A DNA stretch of 64,000 bases from Agapanthus africanus. Taxonomy: Eukaryota > Streptophyta > Magnoliopsida > Asparagales > Amaryllidaceae. The notes beneath the pieces were generated by a model. It did no database searches and was not told the DNA's origin. It saw only the letters and a program-made list of their open reading frames with translations. The DNA is taken from NCBI GenBank assembly GCA_030015575.1, contig JASDDO010000018.1, positions 378,691,908 to 378,755,907 of the forward strand, given 5' to 3'. This document shows, in pieces, positions 10,999 through 22,944 of this stretch (the first letter of the stretch is position 1; each line of letters starts with the position of its first letter). Made by a program: the position numbers and the translations under genes.

Positions 10999-13975
10999 GT
11001 ATTATCAAGTCTGTTACATGGGTTAAAGAGAAGTAGAGAACTAAGAAAGAGTGATATGTCTCTCAGAGTAGAGAATGGAGCAATTATTTGCAGCCAAAGC
11101 AGTTGGCGAATATCACCCAGTATTACCAAAAGGCAATACATTGATTCTGGATAACTGTTATTTCGTACCAAAGATGATGTGCAAAATAATATCCGTTTCT
11201 TTATTACATAAAGAAGGATATAATTTTACATCAGAGGAAAATGTTATGAACATTTTCCTAAATCAAGTGTTGATTGGGTTTGGTACGTTATGTAAGGGTA
11301 TATACGTTCTAAATCAAAATACAGTTCTAAATATACAGAACACACACAAGAGGAAAAGTTCAGAATGAACGAAGCCTTCTTGTATTGTAGACTTGGTCAT
11401 ATCAATGCGACCGGACTAGCTAAGTTGCATAAAGATGAATATTTGATCCGTTCAAATTTACATCTTATGAAACTTGCCAGTCATGTCTCAAAAGTAAGAT
11501 GACCAAAACTCCGTTTACTGGATAAGGAGAAAAAGCTAATGAACTCTTGGGACTGATACATAGTGATGTATGCGGTCCTATGTCTACACATGCTAAGAAT
11601 GGTTCCTCTTACTTCATTACATTCACCGATGATCTCTCAAAATTCGGATATGTGTTCCTGTTGAAACACAAATCTGAAGCTTTTGAGAAATTCAAGGAAT
11701 ATAACAACGAGGTAGAGAACCAGACGGGTAAAAGTATTAAAATCCTTCGATCTGATCGAGGGGGTGAATACTTAAGCACGGAATTCCGAGATTATCTAAA
11801 AGAGAATGAGATTCTCTCTCAGCTTACTCCTCCATATACACCATAGCACAATGGAATATCGGAGCGGAGAAATCGCACCCTATTAGATATGGTGCGCTCT
11901 ATGATGAATATTGCTGAGTTACTTATTTCCTTTTGGGGTTATACACTTGAGACAGCTGCATACCTATTGAATAGGGTTCCGACCAAATCCGTGCCTACCA
12001 CTCCATATGAGATATGGTATGGGAAGAGACCATCTCTTAAACGAGTTAAGATATGGGGTTGTCTGGCCTATGTTAAACAACAGAATCCGGACAAACTCGA
12101 AGCACGATTACTTCTTTGCAAGTTTGTGGGATATCCAAAAGATTCATATGGATATCTATTCTACCACCGTGAGGAACAAAAAGTGTTTGTTGCTCAACAT
12201 GCCACCATTTTAGAAAAGGAATTTCTTGTGAAAGAAATTAGTGGTAATGAGGTAGAGCTGGAAGAAGTTCCAGCTATACAAACTACAACTGATGATCTGG
12301 TAGAACCAGAGGATTCGATGGTCCCAGACGAACCTCAGCCACTCCGCAGATCTAGTAGGGTTCCTCATCCACCTGAGAGATATTACAGTTTTCTCATAGA
12401 CGGTGGGAGCAAGGATTGCATCATGGAAGATGATGATCCAACTAGTTTCGAGCAGGCCATCACAAGTAGGGACTCTGTGAAATGGCTGGATACTATGCGA
12501 TCTGAGATGGAATCCATGTACACCAACAAAGTATGGACTTTAGAAGTTGATCCTGAAGGGGTAAACCCCATTGGGAGCAAGTGGATCTTTAAGAAGAAAC
12601 TTGGTGTAGATGGAAAGGTTGAGACCTTCAAAGCTAGACTTGTAGCAAAAGGTTTTCGTCAACGACCAGGTGTCGATTATGATGAAACCTTTTCTCCAGT
12701 GGATATGCTTAAGTCCATCAGGATCCTACTTGCCATTGCTTCATACCATGACTATGAAATCTGGCAGATGGACGTCGAGACTGCTTTTCTAAATGGTGAT
12801 TTAGAAGAGAGCGTGTACATGACACATCCAGAGGACTTCGTAGACAGTGGGAGTAGTGGAAAAGTGTGCAAGCTGCTTAAATCAATCTACGGATTAAAAC
12901 AGGTATCGCGGAGCTGGAACATCTGTTTTGATGTAGCAGTCAAAGAGTTTGACTTCATCAAAAACGTAGATGAACCGTGTATATACAAAAAGGTTGTAGA
13001 GAGTAAGGTTGTCTTCCTCGTGTTGTACGTGGATGACATACTCTTGATAGGAAATGATGTTCCTATGCTACACTCGATCAAACTTTATCTATCACAAAAG
13101 TTCTCCATGAAAGATCTGGGTGATGCCTCCTACATCGTGGGGATAAAGATCTATAAAGATAGATCTAAAAGGATTTTAGGATTGTCCCAATCCAGGTACA
13201 TAGACACCATACTAAAGAGCTTTAGTATGGAAGATTCTAAGCGTGGTAATTTACCCGCTTGTTCAGGAATCGCACTCTCCAAAGAGATGACTTCCAAGAC
13301 TGGTTTGGAGAGGGCTCGCATGCACTTAATACCCTATGTTTCTGCAGTTGGGTCTATCATGTACGTGATATTATGCACCAGACCGGATGTAGCTTATGCA
13401 CTTAGTGTGGTAAGTAGGTATCAATCAGACCCAGGGGAGAAGCACTGGACAGCTGTGAAGAACATTCTTAAGTACTTGAGAAGGACTGAAGAGATGTTCT
13501 TGGTGTATGGTAACGATGAACTCCAGGAGGAGTCCTTTACCGATTCGAGCTTCTAGAGTGATAAGGATGACAATAAGTCTGTCTCGGGTTTTGTCTTCAC
13601 CCTCAATGGAGGAGCGGTATGTTGGAAGACTTTCAAGTAAGATACCGTAGCAGACACGACGATAGAGGCTGAATACATCGCTGCCAACGATGCTGCCAAA
13701 GAGGCTGTCTGGATGAAGAAGTTCATTGCCGAACTTGGTGTAGTTCCATCCATTGAGAATCCAATTCCTTTGTATTGTGATAATAATAGAGCTGTGGCTT
13801 TGGCCAAGGAACCCCGGTCCCATCAGCGATCCAGACATATTCTGAGGCAGTATCACCTGATCCGGGAGATAGTTGATCGCCGGGAGATCGAGGTTAGGAG
13901 AGTAGATATAAAGGACAACACGGCGGATCCACTCATGAAGGCCCTTCCGCAGACGTAGATTGAAAGACTTTTTGG
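10999..13975 (+). pseudogene. Angela-type copia pol, decayed (end of protease to RNase H)
   Basis: 5'-truncated: it opens just downstream of the protease ('atgtctctcagagtagagaatgg'). In order: pre-integrase with CRLGHI near 11390; integrase core, with IHSDVCGP near 11560 and RSDRGGEYLS near 11750; reverse transcriptase in the long open stretch 11889-13556, with intact LYVDDILLIG (YVDD at 13026-13037); RNase H in pieces to 13958, with LYCDNNRA near 13773. Breaks: a frameshift after 11368, a stop near 11525, and stops at 11844, 13554, 13636 and 13956. Four of these stop positions read CAG in sister copies. The integrase Glu lies just past the 11844 stop (sERRNRT). Not functional as it stands. 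Confidence 0.93.
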
Positions 13976-14008
13976 GATGTTGGGTATGAGATACTACAAG
14001 AATTGGGC

Positions 14009-14026
14009 TTAGTGCAAGTGGGAGAT
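14009..14026 (+). other. Copia polypurine tract
   Basis: The 'tagtgcaagtgggagat' stretch sits immediately before TGTTAG of the LTR. The same sequence precedes every copia 3' LTR in the window (7202, 22820 and, reversed, 32889 and 58552). It primes plus-strand DNA synthesis. Confidence 0.85.
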
Positions 14027-16296
14027 TGTTAGGGATGTGTATGCCCTAGAGGCCATTATTGTATGATATAGTGGATGCTTGGACATATATATATATAGGA
14101 CTTTCTTGCTCGACATGATAATATGATATCTGGTTGATCTTTATCTTAATATGTACACCTGTATTATTATACAGTCTCTCTGATACATGTTGATAAAGCC
14201 CTTAGGATGTTGGCTTGACTACCAGGACTATGATGCAGATCATACTAGCAGGGCTTGTGTAGTCCACAAGCACATCCTTTAACAGTTCCTAGCCGAGGGA
14301 GTATCGAGACAGGGCATCGATATTCCAGAGTAGACTAGTGTGTACATTTCTTGACCTTGTATGGGGCGATGGTTGATCCCACAACCATTGGTGTTTGACA
14401 TCAAAGATTGTGCACAGGTGCTCATTAGAGAATGGGTACACCGAACAAAACTCGTCTAGAACTCCTAAATAGTACCATACCTATCGTCAGATAGTAGTTC
14501 TCTAGTGACACTTGTACAGGTTAGTCTATAGACCCGAGATTGTCATAGAGTCTTATGTGGTTCCCACTGTGCTTTGATTTCCTCCTTACCATGGCTCAAA
14601 GGAATCGTGCAAACCGGTGAATTTTGGGTACAGTCCCGAGTCACATGAAGGCAATGAGCTATAGAAAGGGTTTCGTCTCTCCCGGTATTGGGAGTTGATG
14701 TTGCGCTATGCTCGATTGGCTATACTAGCAAGTCTCTGGCCAGGGCTGATGAGATTTACTGGTAAGTGTTATCGGTAGTTTCTCCAACGGTTATAGGCCA
14801 CACATCGGCATGACTTATCAAGTTACTGGGGTCTGACCATTCTACCCCCAGACTCGATATGCGACGTATCATACGAAGAGACCAGACTGTACGGTAAGTG
14901 TTGTTTATAGGCTTTATGAGAGTTTGGACAAGCTTGCTTGTTGATCTTCTATTCGTTCAATACCGGAGTAGCCGTTGCGTCCAGCTAGTACCGCTGACGT
15001 ATTGTGGGTATCTGATGTGATCATTACCTAATGCTGGCGTATTGACGAGTCTTTAGAGTCCCACACAGAGGTTTCTGAGCTCAAGCGAAACGAAGTAGAG
15101 CACATATTGAGATATGTGCGGGAGCTTGATTAAATACGCGTATGTGATACCGTATTCTAATCTCGCGATATTTGATATCGGTTAGGTTATTTGTGATATA
15201 ACCGGATTATTGAATCAAGTGTTGATTCAATAATTTGATTTATATATATATATATATATTTAATATTGGCTGGTTATATATGATATGACCGGATTATTGA
15301 ATCAAGTGTTGATTTAATATCCAATATTGAAGATAAGCAGGTTGTATGTGATATGACCGGATTATTGAATCAAGTATTGATTTAATAATTTAATATACAT
15401 ATATATATATACATATGATATTAGTCAGTTATATATGATATAACCGGATTTTTGAATCAAGAGTTGATTTAATAATTTAATATATTTTTATATATTTGAT
15501 ATATACATATATTAACTAATATTGTGCTCACTAAAGATTTTCTTCACTTTATACCTATTTATATATATGTGATATATATATAAATATATGTATTTATTTA
15601 TTGTATCATGGTTGATGATACATAGAACTAGAATGTATGAGAATCACACATGAGGTTGTGATGAGATGATAATGGATTGATTTATGAATTAAAGGAAATG
15701 TGTCATTTTCTTATATGCTTGTGGAAGCCTTGAGAAGCCATGACTCACCACTTATTCTTTGTTTTATTCATAGATATTTTCCTTTCTTATCTCATCACTC
15801 ACCTCACATGGTTAATGCTCTCATTCCAAGTTCATCTCCTTCTTTTCTCCTCTCAAGATTTTCTTGACTTGTGAAAATAAAAGAGAAAGAAAATATTTTA
15901 GTGAGCACATCTCCTACTTCATCAACCTACACTAATCTAGCCCATTAGTTTAGGTTGTTTGATTCACTAATACTTTGATTAGTGAAGAGTGAGCTTGAGT
16001 CAGAGAGACTTCAAGGTGGATCATCTTCGCTTTGAAGACTTCAAGCAAGCTCGATCCTTTTTTCAAGTGGAGCCTTGAAAAGAGTTCTAGGGACTACTAC
16101 TTGGAGCTTTAGAAGTGAATGACCGGTCTACAAAGATTGTAAACTCTTTTCACTTAGTTTAGAACTTGTTTGTTTACACTAAAACCCTAATTCTCTAGTT
16201 CGATTCTTGCATAGTATGGCTTAGACCTCTAGATTTTTTAAAATTGCATACTTGATGCTTGTATAAACCTAGTAGGGGTACTAAGACATACTTTCA
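14027..16296 (+). repeat. Copia subfamily-A 3' LTR
   Basis: Starts TGTTAGGGATG and ends near ACTTTCA; the last bases are less certain because the terminus has diverged from the AACCCTACA of sister LTRs. It differs from the other A LTRs by carrying about four copies of the U3 module at 15176-15490, where the others have two, and by several (AT)n runs. Confidence 0.85.
15176..15490 (+). repeat. Expanded U3 module array in an A-type LTR, about 4 units of 65-80 bp
   Basis: Each unit has 'ggttatatgtgatatgacc' (an imperfect dyad GGTTAT..ATGACC) followed by ATTGAATCAAGTGTTGATTT, an inverted repeat, and an AT-rich tail with (TA)n. Sister LTRs have two units in the same place: 8366-8510, 31620-31745 (reversed), 39890-40020 (reversed) and 55000-55130. 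Confidence 0.8.
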
Positions 16297-17110
16297 AGAT
16301 TAAGCCGCATTCTGGTATTATATTATTGGATTATCTTTATCTCTTGGTATTCGTATTTTTTGCAGTACGAATACGGGTATGTATATACGGTAAGGGCAAT
16401 CTTGTAATTTTTTAAGAAATGCTTCTAGAAGGAGACACATCATTTTGCATATATTTATTTTTGGAAAATAGATAATGAGGTGGAGGAATGGAGATATTTG
16501 AGGCATGGGATGAAGCATGACTAATTCTTTTGTTTATTCATTTCCTCTTACTATTCAAACATGGTTGCATTTTTCTATGGAAAAATAATGCATGCTTGAT
16601 TTTGGGAAAAAGCATTAGCCATTCTTCACTTACTCATTCTTGACTTCATTCTACACTTTGCATTCTCTCTCCATTGCTCTCCTTCTTCTTCCTCAAATCC
16701 TAACCTTCACATGTATTGTAAAACCTAGGGTTCTTTGAGATAAATTAGTCCAATGAACTCTCTACATCTCCTAAGCTACCTAAATGAGCAAACTAGGTAC
16801 TTTAGTTACCTCATTCTTGAGGCTAGAACTTGAACCATAGACTCTCGGGTGGATCTTCTTCGACACGAGAAAGCCGACGACCAAGCTTGATACATACCAT
16901 CTTGGAGCTTAAGAAGGGGACAAGAAGACCTGAAGGACTAGAATCATCAAGGTATAAACCACTAACATAGTAGTTTAGAACATTTATGAGTTTAGTTAGC
17001 TAAGGTTTCTAAATGATCTTTGAAGTTTAGTCGATGTTACTTGTATAAAAATCATTTTTGTAAATTCTGCTTCTCCACAAGCCTTGTGGAGTGTGTGACA
17101 TCGACCTACA
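16297..17110 (+). repeat. Copia subfamily-B 5' LTR, 3' part only
   Basis: Ends with TCGACCTACA directly before a tRNA-Met primer site, so it is the 5' LTR of the element that follows. Its left end ('gattaagccgcattctgg') starts inside the same U3 repeat at which the reversed fragment 9952-10998 stops. The first 1.2 kb of a normal 2.1-kb B LTR is missing. Confidence 0.8.
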
Positions 17111-17128
17111 TGGTATCAGAGCCGGTCC
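17111..17128 (+). other. Primer binding site, initiator tRNA-Met
   Basis: TGGTATCAGAGCCGGTCC starts at the base after the LTR. Its first 12 bases are complementary to the 3' end of plant initiator tRNA-Met, the usual copia primer. Confidence 0.92.
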
Positions 17129-19490
17129 ATAAACCTTAACTAGCTAGTTAGCACGTATTTAGAACTTCAATCGACAGAAATTATCTGAATCGCATCCCTG
17201 AAACCAGCTTGCTATTCGAATTTTAAAAATGTTCAAAAAATATTTTCAGTGACCTTAAAAATATGTGCATGCTTTTCTAGAACCAAGAAAAAATTTTGAG
17301 CACATGATCTCCAAATTAGACAGCTAATCTGCGGCCAAATAGGTGATTTGGCCGTGGATCCACAGCCTAATTGTGGCTACGGAGCTCCAAATTTTTTCTG
17401 GGGTTCAAGTTCATGGAAATATGATTTTTGGTACATTTGGTTTTTGCCTAGATTTGTTTGTGTACTGGTTTGTACATGGGGGTAAATGCTGAAAGTTTTA
17501 ATCGATCGAAATTCTAAATTCTTGCTTTTCTGTATATTTGTTTCTGCGACCGTGAATATCATTGAGCGGTATAACCCGACTGATTGCTATATGTACAATC
17601 AGACGGGTTTACGAACATGATATTCACATCGATATTCTGTGTTGCACTGTTGTTATGGATAATTTGTCGTGGTGGATAGTATAGTGCAATGGTTGTAGTA
17701 CTGTTGATTCATTTGTATATTTATTATTATGGGGCGAGCGTCTGACATATGGACCGTTGTTTCCGCCCGTCTGTATATTCTTTTATCAGGGCACGGCCGA
17801 GTTAAGGTCGATGTCACTGTTGTATATATATTTTTATTTTCTGTACTATGATTACCCCACGGAGGAGTGCTCAAATAGCCGGGTTCTAGAGGGCGACGGG
17901 CCCGCATCTCATAGCGTTGAGATGGACGGGGCCTTACTCTAGAATTGGCGGACTATTCGCTGCATTAGTAGGGGGTATAGGATGAACCATAGAGGGGTGC
18001 TCAAGTTACCGGATTCCGTGAAGTGCTGGGTGGCCCATTCACTTTGTTGATTGGGGTTGTCTCGCTTCCGGGATTGGCGGGTAACTTGTTGCGCTCGTAG
18101 GGGTCTAAGTTTTTAATTGCACGGGCTATCCACACGACCGGGAACGTCGGGTCTCATTTGCGACTCAAATGAAACCCGAGACTCCAAGATTATCTGCTAT
18201 TCGATATTGCTTATTGTTGTTTGTGATGTTGCTTATATCATGCCTGGGACGAATGATTACACACACACACACACACTAGTAGATGTTGTATATGTTTTGC
18301 ATCCGCGCTAGTCCTGCCCCCGCTCTGCCGGTAGTTAAGTAACCTAACGGTGCATGACGGGGCCGCGTGGCGAATGCGGATGGTATATACATACATTTTA
18401 TTTTCGTTCTTTTCTGGTGTGATTGGAATTAATTAATGGGACCGCGTTAATTTTAATTAATGCAAGAAAAGAAACCTAAAAGATGTTGTTGGAACAAATT
18501 TCGAAAAAACTATAGTCATATTCTTTCGCTTTGTATAGTGGTATTCGGTTAGGAATATCCCGCACCTCATTCGAGGAGACAAGAGCCCAGATCCCTTTAC
18601 GAGAAGTGACCTCTTGAGCAAAAGTTTATGTTACTATAGAATACTTGGTTTTCTTCAAAACCGCTAGTTTTCAAAAGCGGAACCTAAACCACACTTTTTT
18701 TTAAAAACTACTCGGTTCTTTCAACGATATTAAGTTCATTACGTTAAAGGTCTTTCACTAAAAACCAGCCCTAGCCCTCCATCATTTCAAATTAGTATTG
18801 CTTAGTATTCGTGTTATGTATGTCGTGCTCAGCCGATACGTAGTGTTCGGTAGCTATGTAGTACTTTTCTGTAGCATTAGATGTGATTGGTTAGGATAGT
18901 CGTACGGTCATTTTGGCTCAGTTAAGGACTCGTACGGATGGGTTTAATGCAATCAAGATAATGATGGATTGAATTTGACTAGAACCCTTTGATATGTTGG
19001 CTCAGTCAAGGTCACTTAGGTCCTAGGGGCAAAAACCACATCGGGAGTTTCAAATATACAGGAAACTTGCTAGTGTTGCATACTTCTGGAGTATGGTGAC
19101 TAGAGTAGCTTCCATCTAGGTTATCACGCGATGATAGTTGGATCCCGATCCCACTGATGAGTAGGATTATTCTTGGGAGATATTTTTCACTTCACAATTA
19201 GCTAACCTATTATATGTCTAGAAGAGTGTTAACGGGCTATACCTCTGCAGAAACGAGGTTTATTTTAATTAGGTCCATACGAGAGGACGGGGAACCTCCC
19301 TCAGAGTACCAACACTCACCTAGCTGAACAGTTAACGAACTTGTAAGGTGTGAATGATCCCGACTAGTTTTCCTTTTAGAGGTTTGAAGGAAAATTCGAG
19401 AAAATAGTAGGAGCTATTCTGATTAGATAAACTAATAACCAATCTGATCTTGTAAGAGTGTACGCTGAGTGTTTCTTTTCTCTCTCTCCA
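17129..19490 (+). other. Long non-coding leader of copia B element (no gag)
   Basis: 2.36 kb between PBS and pol without a credible ORF; a copia gag would be expected here. It shares ordered blocks with the leaders at 49081, 61894-64000 and 35842-38931: a 'ggcc..tttggccgtgga' palindromic area near the PBS, a 'gaccgtgaat' block, gggttctagagg, an 'aacctaacgg..gacgg' block near 18340, and one clear ATCCCTTTACGAGAAGTGAC block near 18590. Two 'ggctcag..aagg' repeats lie near 18920 and 19005. It ends with a polypyrimidine tract. The short ORFs in it are not conserved in frame among the copies. Confidence 0.75.
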
Positions 19491-19491
19491 G
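19470..19491 (+). promoter_or_regulatory. Candidate 3' splice site before pol
   Basis: A pyrimidine tract, TTTCTTTTCTCTCTCTC, is followed by CAG and then GTAGCAACC. The same tract and CAG occur at the same place in the elements at 35839 and 61891 (minus strand), and with CAG changed to TTG near 51356. The pol ATG follows 37 bases later. Splicing itself is an inference. Confidence 0.5.
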
Positions 19492-19527
19492 GTAGCAACC
19501 ATTTCACGCCCTAATCAAGATAATAAT

Positions 19528-22500
19528 ATGTTTGACTTGATCGAACCAGCTTGTTACACAGAGCTGGGGAACGTCTATTCAGGTCTAACTTGTGACAACT
19601 GTCATGAGTATGAACAAGGAAGGAGGACTGTAAGGAATTCCAGATAACCCTATTGAAGGAGAAGCATTCTAATGCGTCTTCTTCGGGTGTATTTGTTATT
19701 GAAAACTGCTTTTCGGTCAACCCTACCTCCTGAGTACTAGATACCGGATCGGGGTCTCACATATGTAATTTATTACAAGGATTGAGAAAAAGTAGAATGG
19801 TTGGGCCGGGTGATATGTCCCTCAGAGTGGGGAACGGAGCACAGGTTGATGCTGCCGCCGTCGGTGAATATCACCTAGTATTGCCAAGCGGCAATACTAT
19901 GATTTTGAACAATTGTTACTATGTACCTTCTATGGTTTGCAACATCATATCAGTATCTTTATTTGATAAAGATGGATATAACTTTGTTCTAGATAGAAAA
20001 TTATGAACATTTATCTTAATCAGGTATTGGTTGCAAAAGTTACACCGCGTAATGGTATCTACATTCTAAATCAAAACACAATCTTCAACATACAAAACAC
20101 ACGCAATAGAAAAGGTTCAGAGACGAACGAAACCTACTTGTGGCATTGTAGACTTGGTCATATCGGTGAGAAAAGACTAAGTAAGTTGCATAAGGATGGA
20201 TATTTGAATACGTTCGAATTTTCATCTTATGAAACTTGTCAGTCTTGTCTCAAAAGAAAGATGACCAAATCTCCGTTCACCGGACACGGAGAAAGAGCTA
20301 TAGAGCTCTTGGGACTCATACACAGTGATGTATGTGGTCCGATATCCATAAATGCGAAGGGTGGGTTCTCATACTTCATTACATTCACTAACGATCTCTC
20401 TGGGTTCGGATATGTGTATCTTTTGAAACACAAATCTGAATCTTTTGAGAAATTCAAAGAATATAAGAACGAAGTAGAGAACTAGACTGGCAAAAGAATC
20501 AAGATCCTCAGATCTGATAAAGGAGAGGAGTATTTAAACACGGAATTTCTAGAATACCTAAAAGAGAATGGTATTCTCTCCGAGCTTACTCCTCTGTATA
20601 CACCACAGCACAACGGTGTATCGGAGCGAAGGAATTGTATCCTATTGAATATGGTTCGCTCAATGATGAGTAATGTTGAGTTACCTTTTTCATTCTTGGG
20701 TTATGCGCTACAGACAGCGGCATACCTACTGAATGATGTTCCATCCAAGTTTGTGCCTAAGACTCCATATGAAATATGGAGTGGAAAAAGACCTTATCTT
20801 AAACGTATTAAGATATGGGGTTGTCCGTCCTATGTTAAAGTACAAAATCCGGACAAACTTCAGGCACGTTCAGTTTTATGTAAGTTTGTGGGATATTCAA
20901 AACATTCAACAGGATATCTATTCTACCGCACTGAGGAACAGAAGGTGTTTGTTGCTCGCCACGCTACCTTTTTAGAATGGCAATTTCTTGCAAAAGAAAT
21001 TAGTGGGAGCATGGCAGAATTGGAAGAAATTCTGGAACCAGAAACTAAAACTGAAGAATTGGTGGAACCTCAAGATTCAATAATCCCGGACGAACATCAG
21101 CCATTCCGCAAATCTAGTAGGATTTCTCGTCCGCCCGAAAGATACTACGGTTTTCTCATAGATGGGGATCTAGAGGATTGCATCTTGGAAGAAGATGATC
21201 CTACTAGTTATAAGTAGGCCATTAATAGTAGAGACTCTATAAAATGGCTTGATGCTATGCAATCTGAAATGGAGTCCATGTACATCAACCAAGTTTGGAC
21301 TTTGGATGTTGCTCCTCTTGGGGTAAAACCCGTTGGATGCAAGTGGATCTTCAAAAAGAAGATTGGTGCAGATGGACAGGTGGAAACTTATAAAGATAGA
21401 CTTGTTGCAAAAGGTTTTTGTCAAAGACCAGGAGTGGACTATGATGAAACATTTTCTCCAGTGGCTATGCTGAAATCCATTCGGATCCTACTTGCCGTTG
21501 CTGCCTACCATGACTATGATATCTGGCAGATGGACGTAAAAATGGCCTTTCTAAATGGAAGTTTAGAAGAGTGCGTTTATATGGATTAAACGGAGGAATT
21601 CATAGACAGTGGGAGCAGCGGGAAGGTGTGCAAGTTGCTTAAATCCATTTACGGATTAAAGCAGGCGTCGCAGAACTGGAACATCTGTTGTGATGAGACA
21701 GTCAAGGAATTTGACTTCATAAAAAATGAGGATGAGCATTGTATCTACAAGAAGATTGTTGGGAGAACTGTTGTATTTCTCATCCTGTACGAGGATGTCT
21801 CTTGATAGGAAATGACATTCATATGCTGCAATCGGTTAAGCTGTTCTTGTCTCAAAAGTTCTCCATGAAGGACCTGAATGATGCCTCATATGTTCTGGGG
21901 ATTAAGATCTACAGACATAGATCCAAGAGACTGTTGGGACTTTCACAGTCCAGGTATATAGAGACCATACTAAAGAGATTTAGTATGGAAGATTCCAAGC
22001 GCGGTTATATACTCGCATTGCACGGAATCCCCATCTCCAAAGATATGTCTCGTAAGAATGATGAGGAGAGCGTTCGCATAAGCACTATAGCCTACGCTTT
22101 GGCGGTAGGATCTATAATGCATGCGATGCTATGTACCAGACCAGATGTAGTATACGTGCTTAGCGTGGTAAGCCAGTATCAGTCAAACCCGGGTGAGAAT
22201 CATTAGACGGCTCTGAAGAACATTATCAAGTATCTGAGAAGGGCTAAGAAGATGTTCTTAATATATAGTAATGGAGACCTGAAGGTCGAGTCTTTTACCG
22301 ACTCAAACTTCCAGAGTGACAAGGATGACAGCAAGTCTGTCTCAGGTTTTGTGTTTACCCTGGAGGGGCGGTATGTTGGAAGAGCTCCAAATAGGACACC
22401 GTCGCAGACTCGACGATGGAGGCTGAATACATTGCTGCAAACGATCCCTCAAAAGAAGTGGTCTGGATGAAAGTTCATTACTGAACTTGAGGTGGTTCCG

Positions 22501-22719
22501 TCCATTGTTGATCCGATATCTTTATATTGCGATAACAATGGGGCTATAGGTTTAGCGAAGGAACCACGGTCCCATCAGAAATCCAGACACATCTTGAGGC
22601 GGTATCACCTGATCAGGGAAATCATAAATTGCCGGAAGATCGAGGTCCGGAGAGTAGATATGAAAGACAACACGGCAGATCCATTTACCAAGGCCCCTCC
22701 TCAAGCGCAGTTCGAGTGA
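19528..22719 (+). pseudogene. Angela-type copia pol, decayed (zinc-knuckle remnant to RNase H)
   Basis: The ATG at 19528 opens a frame with a damaged zinc-knuckle region (CDNC..., the rest lost). The protease motif LDTGSGSHI lies near 19740, after an in-frame TGA. Pre-integrase zinc finger: LWHCRLGHIGEKR near 20135 and CQSC near 20240. Integrase core: IHSDVCGP near 20320, then a stop at 20483 before the second Asp. RT: reading stops at 21215 and 21587, and the catalytic YVDD site reads YEDV followed by a deletion (21788). RNase H: DSNFQSDKDD near 22300 and LYCDNNGA near 22523, with frameshifts between. Most stops replace CAG or TGG codons of sister copies. Non-functional. Confidence 0.93.
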
Positions 22720-22819
22720 CTTTTTAAGATGTTGGGTATGCGGTACGCCAACAACTGGCCTTAGAGCAGACGTTGGGTATTTGGTACGCCAATTACAAAC
22801 CTTAGTGCAAGTGGGAGAT
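22720..22819 (+). other. 3' untranslated tail with duplicated block and PPT
   Basis: The short block 'ttgggtatgcggtacgcca' is followed by a second, similar copy (ttgggtatttggtacgcca). The PPT 'gtgcaagtgggagat' follows, before the LTR. The element at 58553 has the same kind of duplication at 58578-58642 (reversed). Confidence 0.75.
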
Positions 22820-22944
22820 TGTTGGATATGTATGCCCTAGAGACCTGTATTGTATAGGATGCTAGGGATATGTATGTACAGGACAATCTGACTCAGTTGT
22901 ATATAGTATATTATTTGAGTTGTCTTTATCTTGATATGTTTATT
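22820..22944 (+). repeat. Stub of copia B 3' LTR
   Basis: TGTTGGATATGTATGCCC after a PPT identifies the LTR start. Only 125 bases remain before unrelated gypsy LTR sequence begins at 22945. I did not find the rest of this LTR on the far side. Confidence 0.8.

Noticed and set aside
17653..17942. ORFs in the leader considered as a gag remnant
   Set aside because: No gag motif, opposite-strand overlap, and not open in the leaders at 49081 and 61913.
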